Assembly: GCF_954871325.1 (NCBI RefSeq)
Contig: NC_088778.1
Span: forward strand, 4,931,743-4,995,742
From: Gordionus sp. m RMFG-2023
Taxonomy: Eukaryota; Nematomorpha; Gordioida; Chordodea; Parachordodidae
DNA length: 64,000 nt
Direction: 5' to 3'
Position numbers and translations under genes: made by a program
In this document: piece after piece, positions 11,571-25,132 of the stretch
Layout: each line of letters begins with the position of its first letter
Position numbering within the stretch: the first letter of the stretch is position 1
Notes under the pieces: generated by a model
Seen by the model: only the letters and a program-made list of their open reading frames with translations
Told to the model about the DNA's origin: nothing
The model's database searches: none

Positions 11571-13009
11571 CAAAAATTTGCTTTCCAGCCTCATTCCATT
11601 TCCGGAAAAATTCTTTAAAAAATCTATAGATAATTTCCTTATGAAATTACCTTGAAAATCACTAAACTTCAAATCTAAAAAGTTTTGAAAAAAAAATAAA
11701 CATTGTACAAAGATATTAACTTTAAGTAATATACCATTTTTTTTAAAATATATTAATAATTTGATTTTCAAATCATTTGTCTCCAAAGTATGAATCAATG
11801 TTTCAAATTATATTTTGTGGAGAAACTGTTAAAAGATTTCTGTTTCAAAACTTAAGTGAAAAAGACTAAAAAATTGCCATTATTTGTTCGTTATTACGTA
11901 AATATTTATAATTGATTAATTTTTATCACCAAGGCCATTTAGTTAAAATATATATACTCAATTCTATACTTATTTGATAAGTACATATACATAGGCATTG
12001 TAAAAGGTTCGGAAATTCTTCTGTTTTGGTAAACATTTTAAGATAATAAAAATTTTAACCCAGCCCTCTATGTATTCTCTAAGAAAAAAAATGTAAATTT
12101 AACATTATAAATCGCAAAAAAATAACTAAAAAATTTAAATAATTCCTAAATATAAAATTTTTTAAGAATAAAAAAAGCATTTTAAATATTCAAAAAAAAA
12201 ATAGAGTTGAAAACCTAAAATTATTTATAAAAATAATGTAACTTAGCCAAAGAGCCCTCCAATCAAATTTATGAGGGAATCGAACCTAGTAGTGCCTGCC
12301 CTTAGCAAAATCCACCTCGCCCCTATGTTATTATAAGATCATTACTAGTATAAAATTATTAATTCAGGAGATTCAATTTCTTTTCTCAAAGATTTTAAAT
12401 CCTATATTATATTTATTCCGATGATTAATATTTTTTTTTTTTTAAAATGTCAAAATTGCTATATATATATTTTAAATAATATTAATATTTATTAAATTTA
12501 TTTGTTTTTTTAACCTTTGTTGCATTCCTTTTGTGCCAAAATAAGAGGCCATATAATAATTTGAATTAAAATATTAAAAATTATTCGAAAATTATAAAAA
12601 ATACTATTAAAAATCATTAAAAAAAAATTATTTAAAATAAATAAATATTATTTTTAAAAAATCACAAACTATTATGGACAATCATTTGTGTTCAAAATAG
12701 CCCGAAGCACTAATTATATAATGGCCACTTGTAGTTGTTTATTTGTTTTTAATTGCAAAGAGCAAATATTTTATTGTAAGGTTTTAATACCTCATAAAAT
12801 GTTAGTTAATGAAAATAAAACTAAATTAAAGAAAAATTAATTATCAGATAATATATATAAAATAAATGATTTTAATCAGTTAAAATCTTTAGTAATGGCG
12901 AAACTAATCAATTCAATAAGGAAATGAAACTCTTTATAATTATATACTTTCGTCAACATGTAATGCTTTATTTGTTCAAAAATACAGTGACCCCTATAAC
13001 TAGGGTGTC

Positions 13010-13095
13010 TACCACTTTTTGGAGGCCGATCCGATATTCCAGATATTAAATTGATATCGGCCGATAACCGATCCGATATCATATCTAATTTTGTA
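13010..13095. repeat. GATATCGG-rich repeat fragment
   Basis: Starts TAGGGTGTCTACCACTTTTT, then GGCCGATCCGATAT and ATATCGGCCGATAACCGATC. Related in wording to the element at 55,979-56,731 (TAGGGCTGTGGCCGATATC). Confidence 0.5.
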
Positions 13096-13336
13096 TTCTG
13101 TAAAGATACCAATGGTTTTAATTTTTAATATTTTTTATTAGTTATAACATCTACAATTTTACTATACCATAACATATGTCATTTAAATATATTATAAATG
13201 ATCAGTTATAGTTTATAGTGGGTGGGGTTACAAAGAAACTCCTTCCTAAAATTTGAAAAGGGGGTACTATTTTTTTGAAAATATACACTCCCCCTATCAT
13301 CGTGGGGGTTTAAATTTTAATTTCATTTATTGTGAA

Positions 13337-13536
13337 GAATAGTTGGGTAATGCCTAAATGTCGGCTAATTCGGCTCGATCTTCAAGCGCCAGCCGGAGAA
13401 AATTCGTTAATTTTCCTTCAAATTTGAGCTGCTATCTTTTTAAGAAAGACCCCGAGGCCAAAGTGATAGTTTTCGGCTAGAAAATTGGTTTCGCCCAATT
13501 TTTATCCGGCTAAAAATTATAGTAATTACTAAACTA
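13337..13536. mobile_element. foldback repeat family D, copy 1
   Basis: Shares a long similarity with 21,946-22,185: CTAATTCGGCTC-ATCTTCA, CAAATTTGAG-TGCTATCTTT and CCCGAGGC-AAAG blocks occur in the same order. It begins TAGTTGGGTAATG. The right end, TAATTACTAAACTA, is a decayed inverse of the left. Confidence 0.6.
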
Positions 13537-14970
13537 TGCATTGTGAAGGCATAGATAAATGACAGAGTATCAATCACGATATTATTGTGGAGTCTTGACA
13601 GACATATATGATATCTAATTATGAAAGATTTGCCCCATAACAAAATATCGATATTAAAAATATCCAATATTCCCCCAAAAAATGTGTTAATAACAATAAT
13701 AACTCGATCATAGGAATGATAATAAGATGTCGTGGTTATTTGATTACTCTTAGCCTAGTCTTCTGGGGGAACCACCCAACAAGAAAGCCAAAATGATAGT
13801 TTTTATAAAACTTATTGTAGATTCTAACCCTGTTCTCAAATTATATATACAAGAAAAATATTACGAATAAAAAGGGAAATAAAAAAACTAATTGAATTAA
13901 AATGCTAACTAAATTCCAATCTTTAATAGTATAGATATATTGAAAATGGTTATAAAAAGCATAAACCGGTTGAAAGATTGTACGATGAGCGGTTTTGATA
14001 TTTATAAAAAAAGATGATATGCAAACTTAGTTCGCTATTATGGTGTTTCAAACATGAATAGAAGGATCAATAGAGTCCATGCCTTGATTAGAGATGAGGC
14101 CTCCAAGTTCAGCTTTTATTTGGTACTATTGTCAATCAATTAAATTTAATCATTGTTTGATTATGCCAATCGATAAAGGAACTAAAAAATGTTTTAGGGA
14201 TCTTAGAAGAGATTCACGTGTATTTCAATGGTGTTAAGAAATAGATATGCAGTACTTGCATCTCAAAGTGACCTACCGACAAAATCCGAATAATTTTTTT
14301 ACTGGGTAATATTTTCTTATTTGTTTAGATTTAAAATGTTTGTTTTCTATATCTATCTGGCCTTTTTTCCTACTTTATGATGCCTTGTTGAGGGTTTGAC
14401 TTGCTGAATTTAAAGGATTCTGAAGATCTTGCCACTTCCTTCTACCATAGCTTGTGCTATAGTTTTTGGGATAGGCAAATTTTATTTTATTTTGTCACCT
14501 TGTGTTTTTGGATAAAATAATGTTGATAGCAAGCTTGGTTTGTATAAAATTGAACAAACCATGTCAAGGGATATAGGGTTTGCAAATCAGAAAAAGATTG
14601 CTTTAATTGAAAAATATAATTTAAATTATTGTCTTGTATAATTTTTAAATCTCATTAGATAATGACACTGAATTTTTGAATGTTTTTTCAAAGGCCGAAA
14701 ATTTTATGGAGAGGAGAAATCTACCTTTGGATTTTGAAAGTTCTAGGCTTCAATCATTAAAATCCAAAAAGGAAAGATGTATATTTTAATTCTTAAATAT
14801 AATATTTTATTTTAGTATTAAATTTGATTTGAATATAATTCAGCCAAATATTGGATCTTGTTTTATCTTAAATTTAATTTTTTACAAAAATCTGCAAAAA
14901 AAAACTATTAAATTATAAATTTTAAAATAATTAAAAAAATAATTACATTTGCATTAAACAGGTAAATATT
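13537..14970. other. AT-rich non-coding DNA
   Basis: No gene recognised. Around 13,920-14,300 base composition is slightly less AT-rich, with short protein-like pieces (for example NRRINRVHALIRDEASKF near 14,055-14,108) suggesting a decayed mobile-element gene. I cannot name a family. Confidence 0.35.
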
Positions 14971-15363
<393 letters not shown>

Positions 15364-16019
15364 ATTCTTTAAATATTTTCCCAAACTATTATAATGTGAT
15401 TGCATTAATTAACCAAAACTTTTATATTTTGTTTATTATAGCTCACTAACTATTAATTCTACAGTATCCGGGTTAAAGATTTTGGACGGCAAAATTAATA
15501 GACTGCAAAATGACTTATAGTAATTGTTCCTCACTTTCCTCTTCTGATTTCGCTAATTTTGTGCAGTCATTACCGATTGCGCACTAAACAATGGCGTATG
15601 TTTTAAAATGTTCTTAGTTATTTTAGATAGCAATTTGCCATATTTTAACTTCAATAAGGATTGATTCCCCCGATATCCAAGATAAAGATTAATTTGAAAA
15701 GGATTAAAAAACAGCATAGTTTTGATTATGCTTCTAAGGTGGATTCCCCCAACTCCACCAACATTTTTGGAAATTTTGTTCAAAATGATAAAAAAAATAT
15801 AAATGTTCATTGCATATTCTTTAGCTAAACCCTGATGCTTCTCCTCTATTTTTACAAGTCATATCAAAGTTGGAATATAATCAATTATAATAGACGATAT
15901 TAATCTATGAACATAAACCCGGCCAGAAGACCGAGCAAGGGGGGGGGGTATGGGGTAGTGATTCAAAAACGTTCCATTTGACCCTAATTTTTATGCGGTA
16001 TATTCCCCAAGCCCCCATA
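15364..16019. other. AT-rich non-coding DNA
   Basis: No gene recognised; one G run near 15,940. Short open frames on the minus strand show no protein-family signal. Confidence 0.4.
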
Positions 16020-16153
16020 TTTCGATAATAGATGCCCATATCTTTGTGCCATCTATCAGCAAAATCTTCAGGCTTGCGCGATATTTTTCTGGATAAAATG
16101 AGTAAACTGTTTTTAAAAATCGACTCAAGTGGAGCGAATTTGCCTCACTAGCA
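16020..16153. mobile_element. MITE, subfamily A, right half
   Basis: Core AATAGATGCCCATATCTTTG and GCCATCTATCAGCAAAATCT, then TCAGGCTTGCGCGATATTTT, ending in a decayed terminus (GCCTCACTAG). Confidence 0.7.
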
Positions 16154-16915
16154 TGGGAGAAGAAGCCCACCCCTCCCCCATTCGTTTTGACAAACCTAAC
16201 AATATCCCTGAGTTAGATCTTATTTTGAATTTTTTTTGAAAAAAAATCTACAAATATTACATTCTCTTGATATTATTTAAGTGATTAAATTTGTTCTATA
16301 ATTTCATTAACCTGAAAAGTGAAAAGAAAATATTGATTTTGCAGGACCAAAAAAAAGATTTCAAGGTTATGATTGCTTTTATTTTTATATTTATATCCAA
16401 AATTTTGTATAAATTTAATTCTTTTTTTGTGACTTGCATTAGATGACAAAATCTTACATATTAAGTCGGTGAGGAAATTTAATATTAGATGGTGGTATAT
16501 TATAATTAATTTATTTTTATAAGAAAAATGTTAATTATACACATGTTAAATTTTGCCTGAAATTAGTTTAACTTTGACACCCCCTCAAGTCACATACGCT
16601 TGATTACAAATAGTTAATCCTAAGATGTGGATTTTAAAAAAAAAAATTTTTTCTCTATAAACATAATTAATAAATATACATATTGGAGTATGAATAACAA
16701 TTACGCGTCCAATATTACCATAATAGTGAGCATATTTTCAACGTGGCCGAGAGAATAAAATGTCAAAATTGTGGTCTAAAAAAATATACAGAAAAATAAA
16801 GACCTGGGATTTAATAAGTTTGGAATAGTCAGGATTGGATCTATTTCGAAAGTATTATATTCTATATATATTTTTTAAAATAATAATCTTGTACAACATG
16901 TATAATATGATTTAT

Positions 16916-17072
16916 TAGTGTTGTTAACGGCTCATTTAGGAAAAATATTATGCAAGCCTTAAAGATTTTTCTCATAGGTGGTAAGAAGGCTCTAACATCT
17001 AATATCGAAATCTCTAGGCTTGGACGATATTTTTTTGGCCAAAATATTGAGTTAGCCGTTTAACAACTCTAT
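16916..17072. mobile_element. palindromic MITE, subfamily A
   Basis: Both termini preserved: TAGTGTTGTTAACGGCTC at the left and GAGTTAGCCGTTTAACAACT at the right, with the core CATAGGTGGTAAGAAGGCT. It is shorter than full-length copies, missing part of the left arm. Confidence 0.85.
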
Positions 17073-19978
17073 GATTTATATCCGCAAAAATTAAATTTTT
17101 ATAATTTTCTGAAAAAGGTAATTTCCTGAAAAATTGACTTAAATAAATATTGTTCTTTACCATCATGAAAAATGAAAACTATCTTATGATAAATGGGAAA
17201 CCGCCATTTTTTATAAAAATTTATATTAATATATAATCAATTTGAATATAGTTTTAAAAAAACTAAAGGGCGTTAAAAAAATGCTTTTAAAATAAAATTT
17301 CAATGGTAGGCTAAAGTTTTGGAACTACGTTCATTAAGGTTAAAGCGAGTGATATTTAAACATCAATTTTGAAAATTGATTTTATTTATACATTGTTTCT
17401 AAATCTAAATTAATACAAATAATTAGCAAAATTTTAGTCTTGTACATACACTAGGTTCATGAGGAGATTATTATAATTATTGTTTTATTCGGGCCTCAGG
17501 ATTCGAACCGAACCCTACACCTTTCTCTAAATTCTAAAAGCCTGAAACCGAACCCGGTAATTTTTTCGAAATTACTTTCTCTGTAATGCATTCGCGATAT
17601 TAATTTCGCGGTAATAAATTTGCTATAATGCATTTTGCCGAAAGGGTATCGCTTTATATTGACGTGAACGAAAAAGTAAAAGAGCGAAAATATTATAATC
17701 CTTTTATAGAAAATGAATGAAGATAAATATCATGACACAAATTTATTTAAAATATTATGGTTAAAAAAATCTAACATTAATTAATTTTCGAATAGTTTTT
17801 TATTTCCGGTCACGGGTTACTTTATTCTAATTTATTATAAGGAAGTAATATTTAACTTGCTCGATGATTTTTATATAATTTTTTTTATATAATATAAAGT
17901 ATATTCAAGCAAAAGGGTCGTTATTGCTAATTTTTTAATATTTATATATATTTCTAAATTTAAATTATTTTTCAAGTTAATTTATTATTCTTAAGAAATA
18001 TAAATTATGTAAGATACATTTAATTTATTTTTTAAAAAATAAATAAAACATGATTTACATAGGTATTTTAATGTTATTTGTTTTTACAAATTAGTAACGC
18101 CATCTAGGTTTAATTACTTTATCTCTTTGATTTGAATTATTATTATTTTTATTAAATTATATTAATCAGAAACAAAGTAAAAGTTTAAAATTAATTAGAC
18201 ATTAAGTGAGCTGATTATATATTTACTATATTATTACATTCTTCAGACTAAGTTCAATTTATACACTTGATGAATTTATTCACAATCAGATCGGTAAATA
18301 TATTAACAATGAAATATTATTTTTATAGAGCTTTTATTCTTTTTAAAATCTTTGCCTAAAATAAAAATTTTATTTTTCTATACCATTATATCTAGTTTTT
18401 TTTTTTAAATTATGATTTAAATATATATAAATTTTTTTTTATATACAATTCAAATATTTCTAAAACCCGGTGACCGGAACCAAACCCGTGTTCAAAATAT
18501 TCCCCTGAACCGAACCCGTTTAACTTTTTTAGATGGTTATAACCCTTGCCAGACCTAGTCAAATTTTTAAAGAATATAGCCCTCCTCTCACCCCCTTCCC
18601 CCCTCCCACCTTTTATAGAATTTACGAGGACTAATTAACTTGAATATATTATAAATAGTATTATTTATAGTGTATATTATCGAATCAAATTATATTATAT
18701 TTTTAAATATACAATATAGGGATTTTTAAATAGGCGTCATATATCTGCAAATAACAATACAATATCATTATATCAACTCGTTGGCGGATGCCTAAACGAA
18801 TTTACTTTTATTAACTAATTTTTCTATGCAATCATAATTGGAATTTAAAAAACAATATTATAGTATAAAATATTTCTATATTTCTTCTGATAAATAAATA
18901 TCATATATATATAATATTAAATAATTCTAAATCTATTTTTTCCATTTACATATATAATTTTGTACAAAATAATAGTATTATTTAAAGAATAAAAAATAAA
19001 TATTCCCATAAATTCGAAAATTATAAGATAATTTGCATTGATTTGTTATAGATAGAAAAGAGAGATGATTTAGTTTACATCATTCATGATTGGACGAACG
19101 ATTTGAAACCTGCGGGTTGCAATTTCATATATTATTATTAGTTCTAGTTTGATCGCCATCTGTAATAAAGTGTATATGATTTTTGATTATGTATAAATTG
19201 CATTGCATCAAAAGCAGAGATGCCCTGATACAGATATTTGGCATCAATTATCTGGTACATTATTGGTCAATATCGGTGTCGGCAGTATAAATTTTAATCG
19301 ATACAGATCGGTCGGTCAATGCCGGTTAGTATCGGTTTTTGTATTGGAATTGGGAACGGTGTATTTTTTAGTATAGTTTGGTTATGGTTACTGAAGTTGG
19401 ATCGATTTATTCTTGAAACCGATTGGTTATACCGGTTAGGACCGATTTTATTAACGGAAGTGGTAATCGGGTGGATATTAAAAAATTAAAATTTTTTAAA
19501 TTACTCGTTTTTTTTCTATTAGGATTAATAAATTTCCGTAATTGTAAATTAAATGGCTGCCAACCTCTTCACTAAGCAATCCTTCCAAAATTAATCAATG
19601 CTACAACCAATTCAAGCTTAAGTCATATTTGAGCCAAGGTTAGTAACCAAGGTGGGATCGTTAATTTAGATAAAAATAAATTTTATATTGACGCTATATT
19701 TAATTTACATTTGCGACATCTATCCCAAATTTTCTTTTATTTAAAAATATTTTTCAAAATGTATCTTATCGGCTCAACCCATAACCTCGAGATAAATGAG
19801 AGATTCAGAATTTTTTATCAAGATTAATATTCACGCCACTAATTTCTGAATACATTTGGAATAGGATATTTCAGTTCTAAATTTGCATGCTTTTTAAAAT
19901 CAATAAAGTCAAAAATATCAACCGACCCAAAATAAAAACAAAAATTTAATTGGAAATATTTTGAGAAAGCTTTATATT
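17073..19978. other. AT-rich DNA with degenerate GC-rich repeat pieces
   Basis: No gene recognised. Around 17,490-17,560 and 18,465-18,560 are inversely related CCGAACCCG-type words that could be the ends of another foldback element about 1.1 kb long, with ACTAGGT near 17,451 and ACCTAGT near 18,555. Around 19,200-19,460 is a CGGTTAG/ATCGGT-rich repeat. The rest is nearly pure AT. Confidence 0.4.
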
Positions 19979-20203
19979 AAGTGCTGTTAAATGGCCCTTT
20001 TTGTGCCGATTTAAAAAAAAATGTCTAACTCAATATTTTAGCCAGTAATTTATCGCATAAGCCTCGAGAGTTCCTCAACAGATTTTCCCAAACCTTTGTG
20101 CCATTTATGAGCGAAATCTTCAAGCTTGCCTAATTTTTTTTCAGGATAAAATATTGATTCTTATAAAATCGGCCCTGATCAAGCCATTTTTTAACAACAT
20201 TAC
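19979..20203. mobile_element. palindromic MITE, subfamily A, full length
   Basis: About 225 bp. Left AAGTGCTGTTAAATGGCCC; right CAAGCCATTTTTTAACAACA. Internal arms are CTAACTCAATATTTTAGCC and AGGATAAAATATTGATTCT, with the core CCAAACCTTTGTGCCATTTA. It shows the full palindromic architecture. Confidence 0.85.
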
Positions 20204-20500
20204 TTCATGTGTTTTTCGGAATACCCTTCCTTTACATATTTAGGAAATATTTTTATCCAAAAAATTTTTTTATATTATAATTAGAAATATTATATTTTAA
20301 AATTATAAAAAATTATAAAAATCTAATATTTTAAATAATTATGAAGATGATTTTTTAAAAAAATAAAATATTTCATTTTAATTTTAAATTATTTTTTGCT
20401 TCTTTTTATTATATGAAAATAATTCTTTCTCTTAGCTAAATAGTTTTAATGAAATATAATAAGGGCATATTTCAAGAACTTAGGGTTTTTAAGTTCATTG

Positions 20501-20829
20501 TCAGAGACCTGCAGAAGTGCCACTTGCAAGGACCTTCCCGGATTTTTTTTTCAAAATTTTTTATGGCCGGCACGGCTTTTTTTAAATTTCAGGCTCGGCC
20601 AGGATTTTTTAAAAATAGATTATATTTATTTTTGATTTTTATAGCTAATAATGCCGATTTTAAATATTGGGTTTTAAAATAGCCCGGCACTGATATTATT
20701 TTTAAAAAAAATTTCATACCCGGCCAGACCCGGGTATTTTTTAAGAAAAATTTTTTAGGGCTCGGCCCGGCTCGGGTATCTCATATTTAGAAAAATTAAA
20801 ATACGGGCCGGGCCCATGGAGGTCTCGTA
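20501..20829. mobile_element. GC-rich foldback element H, copy 1
   Basis: Begins TCAGAGACCTGCAG and ends CATGGAGGTCTCGTA, its degenerate inverse. The interior alternates GGCCCGGCTCGGG-type blocks with A/T runs, on an AT-rich background. The same family occurs at 60,991-61,366 and, shorter, at 26,478-26,558. Confidence 0.75.
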
Positions 20830-21945
20830 TCAAAATAGATCAAGTTAAAGTGGGAAATAAGTTAGATATAATTTTTTTATTTGATTTTTTTTAAATTTAA
20901 CAAAAAAAAAGAGGAAAATATTTTAAATGACTCACTCCTATTATACATATCTCCGTAACTCGAATCCAATATTCCGAACATTTCACCGATGGCTGCAGTA
21001 TCAATCCGATTTTATTTTACAATATGATAATATAATTGAAAAAGAGGAAATTTCTTCAGCTTTTTTTAAAAAAAATTTTATTTTGAGTAGGCTTAATTTA
21101 TTGATTTCAAAAAAAATTCAAAATTTATTATTATTTCAAAAGGTAAAAATTAAATATTTTATTTTATTTTTATTTAAATAATAATTTATAAAAAAAGCAA
21201 AAAAATATCAAATATATTTATATATTAATATATTATTATTATAAATAGGAAATAATTAAGATGCAGTTCACCTTGAAATCGTAAATCATTGTACCCTTCT
21301 ATTTACAATCACTTATGGAGGTCATTCATTAAGGCTTCAATTTGTATATATATATATTTTATTATTAAATTTTTGTTTGAATACCCTGATTTATATTCCT
21401 AATTCCGAAGAAAAAAAAGAAGATTGGAGATGATAAAGAGGAGTCGTGAAATAAGTCAAAATTATCAAAAATTAAAAGTTTTCGCTTTTTTTCAAATGAA
21501 AGAAAATAATTAATTGTCCTAATTTTTGTTTTATAAAAAAAAATAATATTATATTTGTTTATTTTATTAGTCAAATCAAAATTATTTCTTTTTACTTTAA
21601 ATAAACAATTTTTAATCATAATCACTTGTAACAAGGATTCCTAACCGGTATATGTAGCGGTTACTATTCGATTACGCTCCGGTTAACTAGAGAAGTCACG
21701 GCTTTTTATTTCGATTATTATTAGTAACGGTTTATTGTGAATCGGTTAATTCCGATTTGATTAAATCATGGTCAAATGAATATTACACCGGCGATGATAG
21801 TGAATATCAAAATCATAATATCGAGATCTATGTTTGTATTATAAAGGGTTCATTTACGGTTATAATTATAAAATTATAACGTTTCCTCCCTGTATAACAG
21901 TTAGGTCCGATCCGGGTCTCGGCTCGAATAAAGATTCACTTCTAC
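20830..21945. other. AT-rich non-coding DNA
   Basis: No gene recognised. The segment 20,927-21,010 is slightly coding-like (ACTCACTCCTATTATACATA...) but has no homology I can name. The segment 21,640-21,900 holds CGGTTA-rich words, probably an old repeat. Confidence 0.35.
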
Positions 21946-22185
21946 AGATGGGTAATGACGAAATGCCGGATAATTCGGCTCAATCTTCAGGCCCTTACCG
22001 GAAAAAAATCCGTTAACATTAAGGCGTTTTTAATTTGTATTTAGTTTCTTCCAAATTTGAGTCGCTATCTTTTTAAAGAAAAATCCCGAGGCTAAAGTTT
22101 TGCGCTAAAAACTTGGTTTAGCCGATTTTTTAGCGGGCTGATATTTGGCTTGAACGGCTAAAAATATAGTAAATTACCCAATTAT
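21946..22185. mobile_element. foldback repeat family D, copy 2
   Basis: Runs from GATGGGTAATGACGAAATGC to the inverse-like AAATTACCCAATTAT. Interior blocks match copy 1 at 13,337-13,536 in order. Terminal GGGTAAT/ATTACCC suggests a terminal inverted repeat. Confidence 0.6.
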
Positions 22186-22549
22186 GGATTCTAAACACAC
22201 AATTAGCATAAGTATGTGTCGCAGAGGTTTATGCAAATCTGGGAAGAATTTACAAAGAATCTACCCGTTCGTTTTGAAATACTCATAATTTAGTATTCTA
22301 TATTATAGATTTTTCCTATATATATATTATAAAAATAAAAATACATAAAAATATCTTAGATTTTTTGTGTGTTTGAATTTAACATATCACAGTAGAAATT
22401 ACTCTTCTACATGGTTGAACAGGAATTCCGGTTATAAAATCAAATCTATTCTCTAAGAATTATTTAAGAACCCGGTCGATTCTCCCTCTACGATATAATA
22501 TAGTGTAATATCGATTAGTCGTGGTGTGATTTTTAGACGACGATAAAGC

Positions 22550-22682
22550 TAATAGATGTCCAAATCATTGTATCACGCATATGAGCTAAATCTCTAGACT
22601 TGCGTAATATTTTTTTGGACAAAATATTTAGTTAGCCGTTTTTAAAAAATCGGCTCAAATCGTGTCATTTAATAACACAACT
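22550..22682. mobile_element. MITE, subfamily A, right part
   Basis: AGCTAATAGATGTCCAAATC core, then TTAGTTAGCCGTTTTTAAAA and ATCGGCTCAAATCG, ending TTTAATAACACAA. The left arm is missing. Confidence 0.7.
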
Positions 22683-24822
22683 TAGTCCTATCTTCTAATA
22701 TTTTGACAAAAATTTTGAAAAACTATTCATTAATATAAATTTACAATTGAAAGCATATTTTATCGTTGTTTTATACTTTCCTTATATTAATGTATGAATC
22801 CAATACTAACATGGCTTTATTGTGTATTTATTTATATAGCTATCTAGAATCGTAAAATATATCCATTTGATATATAAAAGTAATATCTCGGAGCCTAATT
22901 TAATTAGTATTGAAAAAAAAGACACTCTTATATCTTTGAAAAACGAACATATGTATATGAAATCTTTAAAAAGGTATAATATTTCGGCGACTTGGTATTA
23001 TAGTGTTCTATCTCTATTTTTTTTGCAAGATGCTTCTTTTCTATTTGGCAAATGAATTCTTTAGGATACTATATTCTTATATATCCACTATAAAAATATT
23101 AAAATATAATTGAGAATAATCATTTATTTGCATTATCGCATTGTGGCTTTTTACCCTATTGTAAAAATGCAGAAATATTTTCTAAAAAAATGTTTTCCTG
23201 AACAATTTTATATAATGGACATAGAACACTATAATATTGAGTCGGTGATTTATTGATTCGAATGAACGCGTTTTACGATTTTTGAATGAGTTTCTTTTTA
23301 TCTTGTAAATGAACATTGAAGACATCTTATTCGACTTTTGTTAATTAAGGACCAATTACTTACTTCCTATTCCAAGCTGCACATTTGCGATCTGACGAAT
23401 TCGTTATTTTATGTTCTTTAAAAGTTTAAATGAAGGATAAAAACATCAGAATTCCTTCCCCCCTCCCCTTAAATTTTTGCACCGCCCTGTTTCCGTTTCC
23501 GTTTCCGTTTTGTTTATTATATTGGTTTTCAAGTTCGTTAATCAAAAATGATAACGGCTTTGTACATTTTTTGGCAAAATTTTAATATTCAATAATTGAT
23601 AACCTTGGGGGGGGGGGGAAGGAGAGAAAAATAATTATATCATTAGGATTTAATTTGAATTCATTCACCCCCCCCCCCTTTCCTCCTTTTAAAATATAAC
23701 ACAAAAAAAAGAATAAATTTAAATAATTATTTTTTTTTAAAAAAAAATCTGAAATTTATATTAAAAATACCCCAACGTTAAGAAAGGAGAAATATATTCT
23801 ACCCTGTGAATCTAAGGCAATGTTGGCACAGGGTAGGTATGGTATTCCACATGCTGAAATACTATTTTGGCAATATCCAGGATCTTTTAAAATAATAAAA
23901 CACGCCCCTGCAAGTGATTTAAAGTTTTGAAAATCCTTCTTAAAGTTAAACTCTCATAGCATTTATCTCCTAAATAAACTAATTTTAAAAATAAACAAAA
24001 TTCAAGTGGGAGTATCACGATTTATAAGAACTTTCCCCCTTCAATCCATGACTAGAATTTTACTTACATTCATCATTCTTTGAATCTTTTAGATCTACAG
24101 TCTCCTTTAATGATTTTAAATTAATTAAAAATCTCAACAGTTTTTGACTTAGGGGAAGAAAGGGGATCATAGATTTTGATATGATGATTATTTCAATAAT
24201 TAGAAATTATTATTCAATTTTAAGGGAATCAATTTGTTATATATTATTCCAAATTAAAATTACATATTCAGTTATAAATAATCCTTTTTTTTTATAAAGT
24301 ATATATTGTTACTACGTGAGTATATATTGAATATGCTGAGTAACTTTTTACTATTAGAAAGACTAACTTTTGTCTAAAACACGTAAGCAAAATATTTTTA
24401 GATATTTTTTTTAAGTATCAATTAAATAAATAATAATATATTGCAATTCAAATCACTCGAATTATTTTTATAGAATATTGAGGTCAGTAAAGGAAGGTCA
24501 CCTTATTAAAATCAGTAAGTCATCCTATTTGATTTGAAACCTTGAACTGAAAGTTTAGATTATTAGTTCATTCACTAACCTAATTTTCTTAAATTAAACT
24601 ATTCATTCAAGCTAACTATAGGAAATAGGAAGATAGGTCTCACAAGGGTTTATAAATATAAAACTATTAAAAGTTTGAACTATTTTTTATAAATAATTTA
24701 TTTTAAAAATACAAATTTTAAATTTTGGGAAATTTCAATTTAGCATTTAGTATTTAATTTTTAATCATTATTAGTTTTTTTTTTTAAAAATATTATTAAA
24801 TTTCGTTTAAAAATTTATTATA
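22683..24822. other. AT-rich non-coding DNA
   Basis: No gene recognised. Contains G12 (23,607-23,618) and C11 (about 23,668-23,678) runs only about 50 bp apart, which could pair with each other as a hairpin. Nothing else is seen. Confidence 0.4.
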
Positions 24823-25132
24823 TATGTCGTTCTGGGATATGGAATCCGTGGGGATTTGAAATTAAAAAATTTTAAAATCCGAAACCGGAAATGTAATCTA
24901 GCACGTGTAGAGTATTTACCTTATAAATTTCAGCCAATTTCAGCCATAGACATTTTACTATTTTTTAATTTATCCATATAAAAATTAATATTAAATAGGA
25001 GTAGTTCTATAAAGTTCATGGCAAAATTGGCTGAGATCAAAGGGTAAATACTTTACACATGCTAGAATACATTTCTGGTTAAATCGCCCTCGATAAAGGA
25101 TTTAAAAATTCCGAATCCCCATAGGACATATA
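24823..25132. mobile_element. foldback element E, copy 1
   Basis: About 310 bp with roughly 100 bp arms: TATGGAATCCGTGGGGATTT and GGAAATGTAATCTAGCACGT at the left are inverted at the right (ATTCCGAATCCCCATAGGAC, ATGCTAGAATACATTTCTGG). A fragment of the same family is at 47,055-47,340. Confidence 0.75.

Larger units (their letters stand above)
11188..13336. other. AT-rich non-coding DNA, probable protease intron
   Basis: Holds one subfamily B MITE (11,380-11,570) and a GATATCGG-rich repeat fragment at about 13,010-13,095. Otherwise no feature is seen. The 5' exons of the minus-strand protease should lie here or further right. Confidence 0.45.

Noticed and set aside
12876-13112. Minus-strand open frame at 12.9-13.1 kb
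   Set aside because: It runs through a GATATCGG-rich repeat fragment; its sequence reflects the repeat, not a gene.
17485-17520. GGATTCGAACC, like the inverse of a tRNA B box
   Set aside because: No A box, acceptor stem or anticodon arm could be drawn; the words belong to a CCGAACCCG-type repeat.
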